Source of the DNA: Streptomyces rugosispiralis
GTDB taxonomy: Bacteria > Actinomycetota > Actinomycetes > Streptomycetales > Streptomycetaceae
Length of the DNA: 64,000 nucleotides
Reading direction: 5' to 3'
NCBI RefSeq assembly: GCF_024505145.1
Contig: NZ_JANIAA010000042.1
Coordinates: 25,037-89,036, forward strand
The notes below the pieces were generated by a model. It ran no database searches. It saw nothing but the letters and a program-made list of their open reading frames with translations, and was not told where the DNA came from. The number at the start of each line of letters is the position of its first letter. Position 1 is the stretch's first letter. Shown one piece after another: positions 15,661 through 24,568 of this stretch. A program made the position numbers and the translations under genes.

Positions 15661-17334
15661 TTACGGAGTGGTGGGCGTCGGTGTCGCGCCCGGGCGGTTC
15701 TCGGCCGGCAGATGACGGCTGACCTCGGCCTTCGCCAGGCCCAGACCGCCCAGATCGATCTCGTCCCACGCCTGGAGCCGTCGCGTGTCGCGGTCCAGGT
15801 AGAGGACCGACGCCTGCACCGTGTCCGGTGTGCCGTCGTCCACCGCGCGCAGCCCGCTGCCGCCCGTCGACCCCTCGGTCATCAGCCGGGTGCCGCCGGG
15901 GAGCACCTCCGTACGGCGGTGATGGACATGGCCGGTGAGGGCGAGCGGCACGGTGCCGTCGGTCTCCCGGGCGGCGATCGGGTTGTGGGCGAGGGCGATG
16001 TCGACCGGGGCGCCGGCGGCCTTGCGGTCCCGGATCGCCTCGGCGAGCCGCCGTCCGGCGCTGTGCTCGGCCGCGTCACCGGCGGCCGCGGCGGAGCGGT
16101 CGGGGGTGAACTGCGGATCGCCGATGCCCGCGATCCGCAGCCCGGCGACGGAGATCACGTCGCCGTTGTCCACCACATGCGCCCCCTTGCGCTTGGCCAG
16201 GTAGCGCTGGGTCGACGCCGAGTCGTGGTTGCCGCGCACCCAGACGTAGGGGGCGCCGAGGTCGGAGACGGGGTCGAGGAAGCCGTTCTCGGCGGAGGTG
16301 CCGTGGTCCATCGTGTCGCCCGTGTCGAGGATCACGCTGACCTTGTACTGCCGCACCAGCGACTGCACGATGTGCCACGCGGCCGGATTGAGATGGACGT
16401 CCGAGATGTGCAGCACCCGCATGGTGGTCGGATCGGGCTGATACGCGGGGAGCGTCGAGGTCGCCTCGTAGAGCTGGGTGACATTGGTCACCAGCCGGGC
16501 CAACTCCCGCTGATAGACGTCGAAGTCGGTCACGATGCTGCGCGCGTTGCCCACCACCGAGGGGGCGCTGGAGAGCAGCCCGGAGTAGCGCGGTTCCAGG
16601 ACGGAATTCGGGTTCCAGGTCGCGTAGACGGCGCCGCCGGAGGCGGTCAGCAGCGTCAGCGCGAGCCCTCCGGCGGCCAGCGCCCGGCGGGGGCGGCGGT
16701 AGACCGCCAGGCCCAGCGCGGTGGCGCCGAAGACCACGGCGACGCAGGAGCGGACCGCGAGGCCGAGGGTGCCGCGGGTGACATCGGTCGCGACCTCCTC
16801 CTGCAGCCCGGAGAGCCGCTCGGGGTGGTCGACGAGGGACTGGGACCGGATGGGGTCGAGCCGGTCCACGTCCACGTCCAGGCGGAGCGGGGCGTGGTGG
16901 CTGTTCAGCTCGAGCGAGCCCAGCGGGGCCACGTTGATCTTGGTGCCGCCGGTGAGGGACGGCCGCAGCGCCATCCGCGTGTCCATCGGGCCCACGGAGA
17001 TGTGGACGCTGCCGACCACCAGCAGTCCGATCCAGGCGCCGAGGACGGTCACGGCGGCCAGCCCGGTGGCGCGGACGAGGGGGCGGCGGCGCGCGGTGGG
17101 GTCGAGCCCCGTGGGGTCGAAGGAAGCGGCGGGGGAGGGGGTCTGCGAGGGGCGGCGGAAGCGGTGAGGGGAGGGGCGGCGGAAGGGGCGAAGGGAAGGG
17201 CGGCGGAAGTGGCGGGGGGAAGGGCGGCGGAAGCGGTGAGGGGAAGAGCGGCGGAAGCGGCGAAGAGGGGAGACGGCCGCGGTGCCCGCGCGCTGAGCGG
17301 TGGCACGGAGCAGCCGGAGCGGTTCGCGGGCCAT
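15661..17334 (-). CDS. Membrane-anchored metallophosphoesterase
   Basis: 557 residues. The C-terminal domain has all calcineurin-like metal motifs in order: HISDVHLNP (D-x-H), LDTGDTMDHG (GD), WVRGNHDS (GNHD), IALAHNP and LTGHVHHRR (GHxH). N-terminal to it are two membrane segments (VTVLGAWIGLLVV, and around VVFGATALGLAV/GGLALTLLTASGG). The phosphatase domain therefore probably lies outside. The ATG at 17334 begins MAREPLRLLRA. Odd feature: residues about 20-55 are an Arg-rich tandem repeat (FRRPSP-type octamers) encoded by near-identical 24-base units at about 17150-17270. The substrate is unknown. The frame continues upstream to 18042 but overlaps the zincin gene and is a shadow there. Confidence 0.88.
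   Translation of the reverse strand: MAREPLRLLRATAQRAGTAAVSPLRRFRRSSPHRFRRPSPRHFRRPSLRPFRRPSPHRFRRPSQTPSPAASFDPTGLDPTARRRPLVRATGLAAVTVLGAWIGLLVVGSVHISVGPMDTRMALRPSLTGGTKINVAPLGSLELNSHHAPLRLDVDVDRLDPIRSQSLVDHPERLSGLQEEVATDVTRGTLGLAVRSCVAVVFGATALGLAVYRRPRRALAAGGLALTLLTASGGAVYATWNPNSVLEPRYSGLLSSAPSVVGNARSIVTDFDVYQRELARLVTNVTQLYEATSTLPAYQPDPTTMRVLHISDVHLNPAAWHIVQSLVRQYKVSVILDTGDTMDHGTSAENGFLDPVSDLGAPYVWVRGNHDSASTQRYLAKRKGAHVVDNGDVISVAGLRIAGIGDPQFTPDRSAAAAGDAAEHSAGRRLAEAIRDRKAAGAPVDIALAHNPIAARETDGTVPLALTGHVHHRRTEVLPGGTRLMTEGSTGGSGLRAVDDGTPDTVQASVLYLDRDTRRLQAWDEIDLGGLGLAKAEVSRHLPAENRPGATPTPTTP
17150..17270 (+). repeat. Tandem GGGCGGCGGAAG-type repeats inside phosphoesterase gene
   Basis: About five degenerate copies of a 24-base unit with core GGGCGGCGGAAG. 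They encode the Arg/Pro/Ser repeats in the cytoplasmic N-terminus of the metallophosphoesterase. The copies keep the reading frame, so copy number can change without a frameshift. Confidence 0.7.
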
Positions 17335-17607
17335 TGGTCCCGTATGCCCGGCCGCGCGGGGGCGTATGCTGGGCGCGCGGGGGCGTATGCCTGGGGCGGC
17401 GCGGCGGTGGGCCCGCGCCCGGTGGCGGTGCGCCGGGCGGCCGGAGGCGGTGCGCCGGGCGGGGCGGTGCGCCGGGCGGCCGGAGGCGTCCTCCGAGGTG
17501 TCCCCAGAGGCGTCCTCCGAGGCGTCCGGAGACATCCGGAGGCGTCCGGCGCGGATAGCTTGGCGCCGACGGCTCCTTTCCGGGCCCGGCTGCCCGACAA
17601 TGGCCTC

Positions 17608-17958
17608 GTGCTGGAGATGACGCGCGAGGAGTTCGAGGAACTGGTCGCCGAGGCGCTGGACCGGATCCCGCCGGAGCTGACACGGCTCATGGACAACGTC
17701 GCCGTGTTCGTGGAGGACGAGCCACCGACGGACGATCCCGAGCTGCTCGGGCTCTACGAGGGGACGCCGCTCACCGACCGGGGTGAGTGGTACGCGGGCG
17801 TCCTGCCGGACCGGATCACCGTCTACCGGGGGCCGACGCTGCGGCTGAGCGAGACCCGGGAGGACGTCGTCCAGGAGACCGAGGTGACCGTGGTCCATGA
17901 GATCGCGCACCACTTCGGGATCGACGACGCGCGGCTGCACGCGCTCGGGTACGGCTGA
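17608..17958 (+). CDS. Small zincin-like metallopeptidase family protein
   Basis: 116 residues. The active-site motif is HEIAHHFGID (HExxH plus a further acidic residue) near residue 98, preceded by LMDNVAVFVEDEP and an LLGLYEGTPL stretch. This layout matches the possibly-metallopeptidase family PF06262, common as a short stand-alone protein in actinobacteria. The substrate is unknown. I chose the GTG at 17608, which gives MLEMTREEFEELV as in relatives I remember; the ATG at 17617 is an alternative. Divergent from the phosphoesterase with 273 bases between them. It is soluble and has no signal peptide. Confidence 0.85.
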   Translation: MLEMTREEFEELVAEALDRIPPELTRLMDNVAVFVEDEPPTDDPELLGLYEGTPLTDRGEWYAGVLPDRITVYRGPTLRLSETREDVVQETEVTVVHEIAHHFGIDDARLHALGYG

Positions 17959-18137
17959 CCCCGTTCGGCGGCCCCAGGTCCGTCGGCCGATATCCGCCCA
18001 CATCCGCCCCCGCCTACGACCGACGCCGGACGCGCGGTCCACGCGAGGGGGTGGGCCCGTACCGCATGCGTGTCCTGGGCGGGGCGGGGCCAGTTGGGCA
18101 GGGCGTCACATCCCTGTCGTCTGGAGGTGTCCCGCGC

Positions 18138-18770
18138 ATGCCCGGATCCCCCGTGCCCGGATCCCCCGCTCCGCGCCCCGCCCGCTCCGCCCGTTCCCCC
18201 CGCTCCCCACGGGCCGCCCGGGGCTCCCGGACCGCGCGGTCCGCCCGCAGCTCCCGGCACGCACCCCGTGCCGCCGTGCGCGGGGCGGCGGCGGTCGCGG
18301 CGCTCGTCGCCGTCGCCATGGCGCTGGGCGGCTGTATGAGCATCTCCGACGACCCCGAGCGGCCGGACAAACACCGTGGCTCCCACCAGAAGGGCGAGGC
18401 GGCGGACACGGGCGGCGCCGTGGTGCGCTCCGACGGCAGGGGGCGGCCGTACGCGGACTCCGACCGGGACGAGAAGGACGGGAAGGGGAAGAAGGGTAAG
18501 AAGGGGAAGAAGAAGGACGGCGAGGACCGGTCGGCCTCGGCGTCCGCGACCGACCCCGAGGCCGGGCCCTCCGCCCCGCCCGGTGAGAAGGGTGCCCCGC
18601 ACCAGCATCCGGCCCCCTCCGCCCCGCCGCAGCCGGGCGGCGCCACCCCGTCCGACGCGCCGCCCGCGCCCCGGCCGTCGAGCCCGCCGCCGAGCGCGCC
18701 GGACCCGAAGCCGACCGACCCCGAGCCCCCGACCGCCCCGGCCTCCTCGCCGGACCAGCCTGCGGGATAA
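18138..18770 (+). CDS. Lipoprotein with basic and Pro-rich tail
   Basis: 210 residues. A long Arg/Ser/Pro-rich cytoplasmic N-terminus (about 1-45) is followed by a hydrophobic segment ending in the lipobox LGGC near residue 66, so the mature protein is probably lipid-anchored. The mature part is low complexity throughout: a Lys/Gly-rich stretch (KDGKGKKGKKGKKKDG) followed by Pro/Ala/Ser repeats. I see no catalytic domain. The ATG at 18138 has GGAGGTG nine bases upstream, which decides against the longer frame from 18051. An unusually long n-region makes this a poor textbook signal peptide; a simple membrane anchor is the alternative. Confidence 0.65.
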   Translation: MPGSPVPGSPAPRPARSARSPRSPRAARGSRTARSARSSRHAPRAAVRGAAAVAALVAVAMALGGCMSISDDPERPDKHRGSHQKGEAADTGGAVVRSDGRGRPYADSDRDEKDGKGKKGKKGKKKDGEDRSASASATDPEAGPSAPPGEKGAPHQHPAPSAPPQPGGATPSDAPPAPRPSSPPPSAPDPKPTDPEPPTAPASSPDQPAG

Positions 18771-18859
18771 GCCCGCGGGACAGGACCACGGGGTAAGCCC
18801 ACGGGACAGGCCCGCGGGACAGGGCCCTGTCGTCGCCGGCCTGCGCGGATGGAGTGAAT

Positions 18860-18889
18860 TTGCTCTTGAGGGGTGGAGGTGCGTATGGT
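18860..18889 (+). promoter_or_regulatory. Promoter of the DEAD-box helicase gene
   Basis: TTGCTC (18860-18865), an 18-base spacer, and TATGGT (18884-18889). The predicted transcript would carry a 5' leader of about 150 bases, which is common for cold-inducible RNA helicases. Confidence 0.5.
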
Positions 18890-19045
18890 GGTAGATCGTT
18901 TGATCCCATTTGCCCGGCGCCTCGTAGAAGTGCGCCGCGAGGCGCGTTCCTTGCCATCCCGTGGCTGACCGCATAGAGGCGGTCGTTTGCGACAACACAC
19001 GGAGTTTGGGCGCGTGCCGAGACTCCGGAAGGTTTCGCATTTCGC

Positions 19046-21361
19046 ATGTCCGTTTCCACTGATCACGCCGTCATGCCCGCTCACGAGGAGCCGAGCGAGA
19101 CGAGCCAGCTGACCGCCCCGGCCGAGCCGTTCGAGCCGTCGGAGCAGGACGCGCAAGCCGCCACGGAAGCCCCCGAGACCCCTAAGGCGCCCGACATCAC
19201 ATTCGCCGACCTCGGCCTCCCCGAGCAGATCGTCCGCAAGCTGGCGCAGAACGGCGTCACCACGCCCTTCCCGATCCAGGCCGCGACCATCCCCGACGCC
19301 CTCGCCGGACGCGACATCCTCGGCCGCGGCCGTACCGGCTCCGGCAAGACCCTCTCGTTCGGCCTTCCGCTGCTGACCACGCTGTCCGGCGGCCACACCG
19401 AGAAGAAGCGTCCCCGTGGGCTGATCCTCACCCCGACCCGCGAACTCGCGATGCAGGTGAGCGACGCGCTGCAGCCGTACGGCGATGTTCTCGGCCTCAA
19501 GCTCAAGGTCGTCTGCGGCGGCACCTCGATGGGCAATCAGATCTACGCCCTGGAGCGCGGCGTGGACATCCTGGTCGCCACTCCGGGCCGGCTGCGCGAC
19601 ATCATCGAGCGCGGTGCCGCGTCCCTGGACAAGGTGCAGATCGCGGTCCTCGACGAGGCCGACCAGATGGCCGACATGGGCTTCCTGCCCGAGGTCACCG
19701 AGATCCTCGACCTGGTGCCGCGGGGCGGACAGCGGCTGCTGTTCTCCGCGACGCTCGAGAACGAGATCGACACCCTGGTCAAGCGCTACCTGGTCGACCC
19801 GGTCACCCACGAGGTGGACCCGTCCGCGGGCGCCGTCTCGACCATGACCCACCATGTGCTGGTCGTGAAGCCGAAGGACAAGGCGCCGGTCACCGCCGCC
19901 ATCGCGGCGCGCAAGGGCCGCACCATCATCTTCGTACGGACCCAGCTGGGCGCCGACCGCGTCGCCGAGCAGCTGTGCGACGCGGGCGTACGCGCCGACG
20001 CGCTGCACGGCGGTATGACGCAGGGTGCGCGCACCCGCACCCTGGCCGACTTCAAGGACGGGTACGTCAATGTGCTCGTCGCCACGGACGTCGCCGCGCG
20101 CGGTATCCACGTCGACGGCATCGACCTGGTGCTGAACGTGGACCCGGCCGGCGACCACAAGGACTATCTGCACCGCTCCGGCCGTACGGCCCGGGCGGGC
20201 CAGAGCGGCACCGTCGTCTCGCTGGCCCTGCCGCACCAGCGCCGCCAGATCTTCCGGCTGATGGAGGACGCGGGCGTCGACGCCTCCCGTCACATCGTCG
20301 GTGGCGGCGGAGCCTTCGACGAGGATGTGGCACGGATCACGGGCGCGCGTTCGCTCACCGAGGTGCAGGCGGAGGCGGCCTCGAACGCGGCCAAGCAGGC
20401 CGAGCGCGAGGCGGAGGACCTCAGCCGGCAGCTGGAGCGGGTGCAGCGGCGCGCGGTCGAACTGCGCGAGGAGGCCGACCGTCTGACGGCGCGGGCGGCG
20501 CGCGAGCGCGGCGAGACCGTGGCACCGGCGGAGCCCGCGGCCGGGGCCGAGGCCGGGGCGGAGACGGTGGCCGAGGCCGCCGCTGTGACGCTGCCCGCGC
20601 AGCGCACGGCGGAGCCCGCGACCGTGCCCGCCGTGAAGGGCGCGGGGGCCGCGGAGGGCGCCGAGGGCGCGGGTGACGGCGAGGCGCCGCGCCGCTCCTC
20701 GTACGACCGCCGGGACAACGACCGGGGCCGGGACGACCGGGGCGGCCGTTCCTTCGACCGCCGGGACGGCGACCGCGACCGTGGGTTCAACCGTGACCGG
20801 CGGGACGACCGCCGGGACGACCGCGGCGGCTTCAACCGCCGTGACGACCGGGGTGGCCGTTCGTACGACCGCCGGGACGGCGACCGCGACCGTGGCTTCA
20901 ACCGCGACCGGCGCGATGACCGCCGGGACGACCGTCGTGACGACCGCTTCGGCCGCGACCGGGACCGCGACCGGGACCGTCGGGACAACGACCGTGGCTT
21001 CGGCCGCGACCGTGGGTTCAACCGTGACCGGCGGGACGACCGCCGGGACGACCGTGGCGGTTTCAACCGCCGGGACGACCGTGGCGGCAGCCGTCCGTAC
21101 GAGCGCCGCGACGACCGTGGCTTCGGCCGCGACCGCCGGGACAACAACGACCGTGGCGGCCGCTCCTTCGAGCGCCGCGACCACAACCACCGTGGCGGGG
21201 ACCGTCCGTTCAACCGGGACCGTCGCGACGACCGCCCGGGCCGTCGTGACGACCACCGGGGCGGTGCCACCGGCGGCCGTCCGTACGAGCGCTCCCACAG
21301 CTCGCACGACCGGTCCTTCGACCGCCGCGCCGACAAGCCGCGCTGGAAGCGCAACGGCTGA
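19046..21361 (+). CDS. DEAD-box RNA helicase with Arg/Asp-rich tail
   Basis: 771 residues. The Q-motif region FADLGLPE...FPIQ is at about 53-78, Walker A RTGSGKT at 96-102, PTRELA at 130-135, DEAD at 203-206 and SAT at 233-235. ARGIHVDGIDLV and HRSGRTARAG (motif VI) lie in the second RecA domain. From about residue 440 a helical Ala/Glu/Arg region is followed by more than 200 residues of RRDDRGGFNRRDD-type repeats. These tails bind RNA and promote condensation in related helicases; that role here is inferred. The family acts in cold-shock and ribosome assembly. Long leader and own promoter; strong terminator at 21443. A 1097-residue opposite-strand frame is a shadow. Confidence 0.95.
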   Translation: MSVSTDHAVMPAHEEPSETSQLTAPAEPFEPSEQDAQAATEAPETPKAPDITFADLGLPEQIVRKLAQNGVTTPFPIQAATIPDALAGRDILGRGRTGSGKTLSFGLPLLTTLSGGHTEKKRPRGLILTPTRELAMQVSDALQPYGDVLGLKLKVVCGGTSMGNQIYALERGVDILVATPGRLRDIIERGAASLDKVQIAVLDEADQMADMGFLPEVTEILDLVPRGGQRLLFSATLENEIDTLVKRYLVDPVTHEVDPSAGAVSTMTHHVLVVKPKDKAPVTAAIAARKGRTIIFVRTQLGADRVAEQLCDAGVRADALHGGMTQGARTRTLADFKDGYVNVLVATDVAARGIHVDGIDLVLNVDPAGDHKDYLHRSGRTARAGQSGTVVSLALPHQRRQIFRLMEDAGVDASRHIVGGGGAFDEDVARITGARSLTEVQAEAASNAAKQAEREAEDLSRQLERVQRRAVELREEADRLTARAARERGETVAPAEPAAGAEAGAETVAEAAAVTLPAQRTAEPATVPAVKGAGAAEGAEGAGDGEAPRRSSYDRRDNDRGRDDRGGRSFDRRDGDRDRGFNRDRRDDRRDDRGGFNRRDDRGGRSYDRRDGDRDRGFNRDRRDDRRDDRRDDRFGRDRDRDRDRRDNDRGFGRDRGFNRDRRDDRRDDRGGFNRRDDRGGSRPYERRDDRGFGRDRRDNNDRGGRSFERRDHNHRGGDRPFNRDRRDDRPGRRDDHRGGATGGRPYERSHSSHDRSFDRRADKPRWKRNG

Positions 21362-21442
21362 TCGGGCCGTGCGCGACGCCTGATCGGGTCGTGAGCGACC
21401 GGCTCATCGGGCCGTGGGCAACGGCTCATCGGGCCGTGCTGG

Positions 21443-21474
21443 AGGCCGTGCAACACCACGCTGTTGCACGGCCT
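21443..21474 (+). terminator. Terminator after DEAD-box helicase
   Basis: Perfect 12-base-pair stem AGGCCGTGCAAC / GTTGCACGGCCT with an eight-base loop, followed by TTCGCT, 82 bases after the stop. Confidence 0.85.
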
Positions 21475-21536
21475 TTCGCTCCCGGAGGGTATTGGCTCGG
21501 GTGTTGGCCCCTCGCCGAGCTATGCTGCGGGGGTGC

Positions 21537-21609
21537 GGGTCATTAGCTCAATTGGCAGAGCAGTGGACTTTTAATCCATTGGTTCAGGGTTCGAGCCCCT
21601 GATGACCCA
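21537..21609 (+). tRNA. tRNA-Lys (TTT)
   Basis: 73 bases: acceptor GGGTCAT/ATGACCC, D-arm with AGCTCAATTGGCAGAGC, anticodon loop CTTTTAA (anticodon TTT), and T-loop TTCGAGC. A TATGCT hexamer at 21521-21526 may be its -10. Confidence 0.95.
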
Positions 21610-21833
21610 CCTCGGAAACCGCAGGCGCCATCGGCGACCTGCGGTTTCATCGTTCCCGCGGGTCCCGTCGCGCTGTCTTCCGCGGCCTGGGACCGGGGGG
21701 TTCTCACTCCCGTCGTACGGAAGATCGAGTCTCACTCGACCGGCGCTTGAGCGGATGCCGAACGGTACTCGAGCGCAGAGCCTGAACCTGCTGCGTCTGG
21801 TCCGCTGCTCGGAAACGCGTAAGGAGACTCCTC

Positions 21834-22928
21834 GTGCGACTCGCGACAACGATCCGGGGTTTGATCCCCGTCATGGCGCTGGCGGTATCGGCATGGGCGG
21901 TCTCCGCTCCGGCGTCCGCCGAAGGAAAGGGGGGCGGCGGCACGGAGGGCGAGAAGGCGGCTCCGGTGCCCTGCGGGGACGCGGCGGCGCTGGTCAACGC
22001 GGTGAGCGAGGCCAACAGCTCGCCCTCGGGAGGGTCCGTCGCCCTGACCACGGGGTGTGTCTACACGCTGGGCTCCGCGGCGTTCACCGGTCCCAACGGC
22101 GCCGACGGACTGCCGCTCATCACCCGTGACGTGACCATCAGCGGGACCCTGGCGACCATCAGACGCAGTGCGTCCGCGGCGGACTTCCGGATCGCGGAGA
22201 TCGCGCCCGGCGGAAGCCTTACGGTCAACGGCGTGACCTTCTCAGGCGGCCGGGCGACCTCGGGGGCGGGCACCGACGGCGGCGGCATCCTCGACGGGGG
22301 CTCGCTGCGGCTGATCCAGTCCACGGTCACGGGCAACACCGCGAGCAACGTCGGCGGAGGCGTCGAGATCGCCTCGGGGGGCTCGGCGGTGCTTTCCGGC
22401 ACGGATGTGACGCAGAATTCCGCGGGGGACGGCGGCGGTATTCACATCAATACGTCGGCCACCCTCAGCGTCTCGGGCGGAAACATTTCGGACAATACCG
22501 CGGACAGCTCGGGCGGTGGCGTCAGCAACTTCGGAACGACGCTGCTGGGCGCCGTCGGGATCGCGCGGAACAAGACCACCAACTTCGAGGGCGGCGGCAT
22601 CTCCACCGCCATCGGCGATCTCACGATCAACGGCAGCCGGGTGACCGAGAACACCGCCGGCAGTTTCGGTGGCGGTATCGCCAATATGGGCAGCGCGCTG
22701 CTCGTGCAGGCCACCACGGTGAACGGAAATACCGCCACGCTGAATGGCGGCGGTGTGTTTCAGCACGCGGGCACCACGCAAATGATCGGCGACACCGTCA
22801 CCGGTAATACGGCCAATGGCGGTCAGGGCGGCGGGATCTTCACCGACGGCGGCTCGATCGCGCTCTCCGCGACCACGGTCACCGGGAACAACCCGAACCA
22901 GTGCGTACCGGCCCTCGCGGGCTGCTGA
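21834..22928 (+). CDS. Secreted right-handed beta-helix protein
   Basis: 364 residues. Residues 1-29 form a signal peptide (GLIPVMALAVSAWAVSAPASA). The rest is built of repeated short units GGGI/V...S.V/T.NTA of about 22-24 residues, the pattern of right-handed parallel beta-helix proteins (pectate-lyase-like or polymorphic-membrane-protein-like). I see no pectate lyase catalytic or calcium site, so enzyme activity is not supported; adhesion or polysaccharide binding is equally likely. The GTG at 21834 has AAGGAG at 21821-21826. It ends in a Cys, and one other Cys pair is visible. It is convergent with the repeat-protein genes, with a bidirectional terminator between them. Confidence 0.85.
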   Translation: MRLATTIRGLIPVMALAVSAWAVSAPASAEGKGGGGTEGEKAAPVPCGDAAALVNAVSEANSSPSGGSVALTTGCVYTLGSAAFTGPNGADGLPLITRDVTISGTLATIRRSASAADFRIAEIAPGGSLTVNGVTFSGGRATSGAGTDGGGILDGGSLRLIQSTVTGNTASNVGGGVEIASGGSAVLSGTDVTQNSAGDGGGIHINTSATLSVSGGNISDNTADSSGGGVSNFGTTLLGAVGIARNKTTNFEGGGISTAIGDLTINGSRVTENTAGSFGGGIANMGSALLVQATTVNGNTATLNGGGVFQHAGTTQMIGDTVTGNTANGGQGGGIFTDGGSIALSATTVTGNNPNQCVPALAGC

Positions 22929-22985
22929 AAAAAGCTGCTGAAGTAAAGAGGCCGAAGAAAGGGGCTGAAGAAAGAGGCTGAACGC

Positions 22986-23024
22986 CGCGGCGCCCCCGGA
23001 AGTCGCGCTTCCGGGGGCGCCGCG
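22986..23024. terminator. Bidirectional terminator
   Basis: Perfect 16-base-pair stem CGCGGCGCCCCCGGAA / TTCCGGGGGCGCCGCG with a seven-base loop, between convergent genes ending at 22928 and 23055. Confidence 0.85.
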
Positions 23025-23054
23025 TGCGTGCCTGACCGCCTGCTCGACCGACCG

Positions 23055-23606
23055 TCAGTGCTTGCAGTCCTTCTTCTTGGCCTTGACCTTGACCTTGTGC
23101 TGCTTCTTCACCTTGTGCTCGCACTTGTCCTTCTTGTGCGGCTCCTTGGCCTTGTGCTCCGACTTGGCCTTGTGGTGCTTCTTGGCCTTGTGCTGCTCCT
23201 TCGCCTTGTGCTCCTTCTTCGGCGCCTCCTTGTGCACGATGACGACCGGCTCCGGCTCGTTGAGGGCGATGTTCGCGCACTTGGAGCCGATGTTGGTGTC
23301 GCCCGTCGGGGCGGCGCCGCCGGTGATCAGCGTGGTGCCGGTGGCCGTGTCGCAGTCGTTGGCCTGGATGGGCGTGGCGTTGAAGCCGCTGGCGAAGTTG
23401 ATGCAGTCCGAGCCGAGGTTGATGTCGCCCGTCGGAGCGGCGCCGCCGGTGTTGGTGGTGGTGCCGGTGGACGTGTCACAGAGGTTTCGCTGAGCCCCGC
23501 TGGACTGCGGGAAGAGGCCATGGGCACTCGCGCTACCGGCGCCGCCGACCACCATTGTGCCCGCGGCCGCCGCGGCCATGAGAGCTGCCTTCTTGCCGAT
23601 CTGCAT
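23055..23606 (-). CDS. Secreted Cys-pair repeat protein with Lys/His tail (repeat protein A)
   Basis: 183 residues. The signal peptide spans about residues 1-28 (ending SASA). Two tandem repeats of about 33 residues follow, each with the pattern N-x-C-D-T-x-TG...TGGAAPTGD-x-N-x-GS-x-C-x-N, so each carries one Cys pair. The last 65 residues are a basic Lys/His/Glu repeat (KAK-HKAK units) with two further Cys near the end. The ATG at 23606 gives MQIGKKAALM, matching the start of the paralogue at 24925. The Cys spacing suggests one disulphide per repeat, and the basic tail suggests wall or polyanion binding; both are inference. I do not recognise a named domain. Confidence 0.75.
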   Translation of the reverse strand: MQIGKKAALMAAAAAGTMVVGGAGSASAHGLFPQSSGAQRNLCDTSTGTTTNTGGAAPTGDINLGSDCINFASGFNATPIQANDCDTATGTTLITGGAAPTGDTNIGSKCANIALNEPEPVVIVHKEAPKKEHKAKEQHKAKKHHKAKSEHKAKEPHKKDKCEHKVKKQHKVKVKAKKKDCKH

Positions 23607-23755
23607 TGTTCTGGTGCCTCCATATCGGGTTCTCCGCGAAAATTCCGCAGACACCTCTTGAACGAGGTTTCCGCAAGTCGGGATCCGGGAGTATCGGAAG
23701 CATCACCCATACGCCACAGTAAAGGTATATTCAGTCGTCGATGGAAACGAAAAAA

Positions 23756-23797
23756 TGAACGCGGCCCCGGGGGGAATTTCCCCCAAGGCCGCGTTCA
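23756..23797 (-). terminator. Terminator of repeat protein B
   Basis: Inverted repeat TGAACGCGGCC / GGCCGCGTTCA enclosing a second GGGGGAA/TTCCCCC stem, followed on the minus strand by TTTTTTCG. It lies 51 bases past the stop at 23849. Confidence 0.8.
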
Positions 23798-23848
23798 TGG
23801 TGAGCGGATGCTTCCGGAGCTCGGTGGCGGGTTCCGGAATTCGGTGTT

Positions 23849-24403
23849 TCAGGACCGCTGACGGTTTCCCTGGCCACCGCTCTTGCCGCTCTTCGTCCCG
23901 TTCGCGCTCTTCCCCTGATTTTCGTTCTTGGGGTCGGCGCCGGCGGCATTGACGCAGTTGGTCTCGTTGGTGATCTCGGAGCCGGGGCCGATCGTGATCG
24001 GGCCCGTCACGGAGGTGGTGCGGCATTTGTTCGTCTGCTTCGTGACCCCTCCCGACTCGCTGACGTTGACGCAGTTGGTCCCGTTCTTGATTTCGGATCC
24101 GGGAGCCAGCGCGACGGTGATCGGGCCGATGACGGAGTGGGTACGGCAGCGGTTCTCCTGCGTCGTCACACCCGACTCGGCGGTGTTGACACAGTCGGTC
24201 TGATTGCTGATCTCGGTCGGGCCGGCCGCCACGGTAATGGGGCCGATGACGGAACTGGTGGTGCAGCGATTGCTCTGTGTCCCGCCGTTGGCGCCGCCCG
24301 AGCGGCTGGGACCGGGTTCGGTGGCGTCGGCTCCGCCCGCACCGCCGATGAGCAGCGCGCCCACGGTCGCCGCTAGAAGCGCCGTCCTTTTGCGCTTGTG
24401 CAT
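23849..24403 (-). CDS. Secreted Cys-pair repeat protein, three repeats (repeat protein B)
   Basis: 184 residues. The basic start MHKRKRT is followed by a hydrophobic stretch and cleavage near GADA (about residue 28). Three repeats of 33-35 residues follow, each N-[RK]-C-x-T-x-SV-x-GPIT...EI-x-N-x-T-x-CVN. The two-Cys spacing equals that in the flanking genes, although the filling is different. The C-terminal tail is Lys/Asn/Ser/Gly-rich. It begins at 24403; the longer frame to 24445 lacks a better ribosome binding site. It lies between the two GGAAPTGD-type paralogues on the same strand, and each gene has its own terminator. Function unknown. Confidence 0.75.
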   Translation of the reverse strand: MHKRKRTALLAATVGALLIGGAGGADATEPGPSRSGGANGGTQSNRCTTSSVIGPITVAAGPTEISNQTDCVNTAESGVTTQENRCRTHSVIGPITVALAPGSEIKNGTNCVNVSESGGVTKQTNKCRTTSVTGPITIGPGSEITNETNCVNAAGADPKNENQGKSANGTKSGKSGGQGNRQRS

Positions 24404-24471
24404 AAAGAGCCTCCAATCGGGCTTCGGATACGGTGCGCTCAGCACCGTCGCCGAAAGCCTCTTTCATGGCA

Positions 24472-24555
24472 GCGGCCCTGGAAGGGAGGCTTCCAGGGCC
24501 GCGATTCCCAACGGGGGGATGCCTCATGGTGTTACCGCGGGCGGGAACACCATGA
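24472..24555 (-). terminator. Double hairpin terminator after repeat protein C
   Basis: Two successive stems: GCGGCCCTGGAAG / CTTCCAGGGCCGC (24472-24502) and TCATGGTGTT / AACACCATGA (24524-24555). Both lie between the stop at 24569 and the start of the next gene at 24403. Confidence 0.75.
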
Positions 24556-24568
24556 AAGGGTCAGCGAC

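Noticed and set aside
18014..21307. A 1097-codon open frame on the minus strand with Ala/Val/Thr repeats
   Set aside because: Antisense to the lipoprotein and DEAD-box helicase genes; the repeats are the complement of the RRDD tail repeats.
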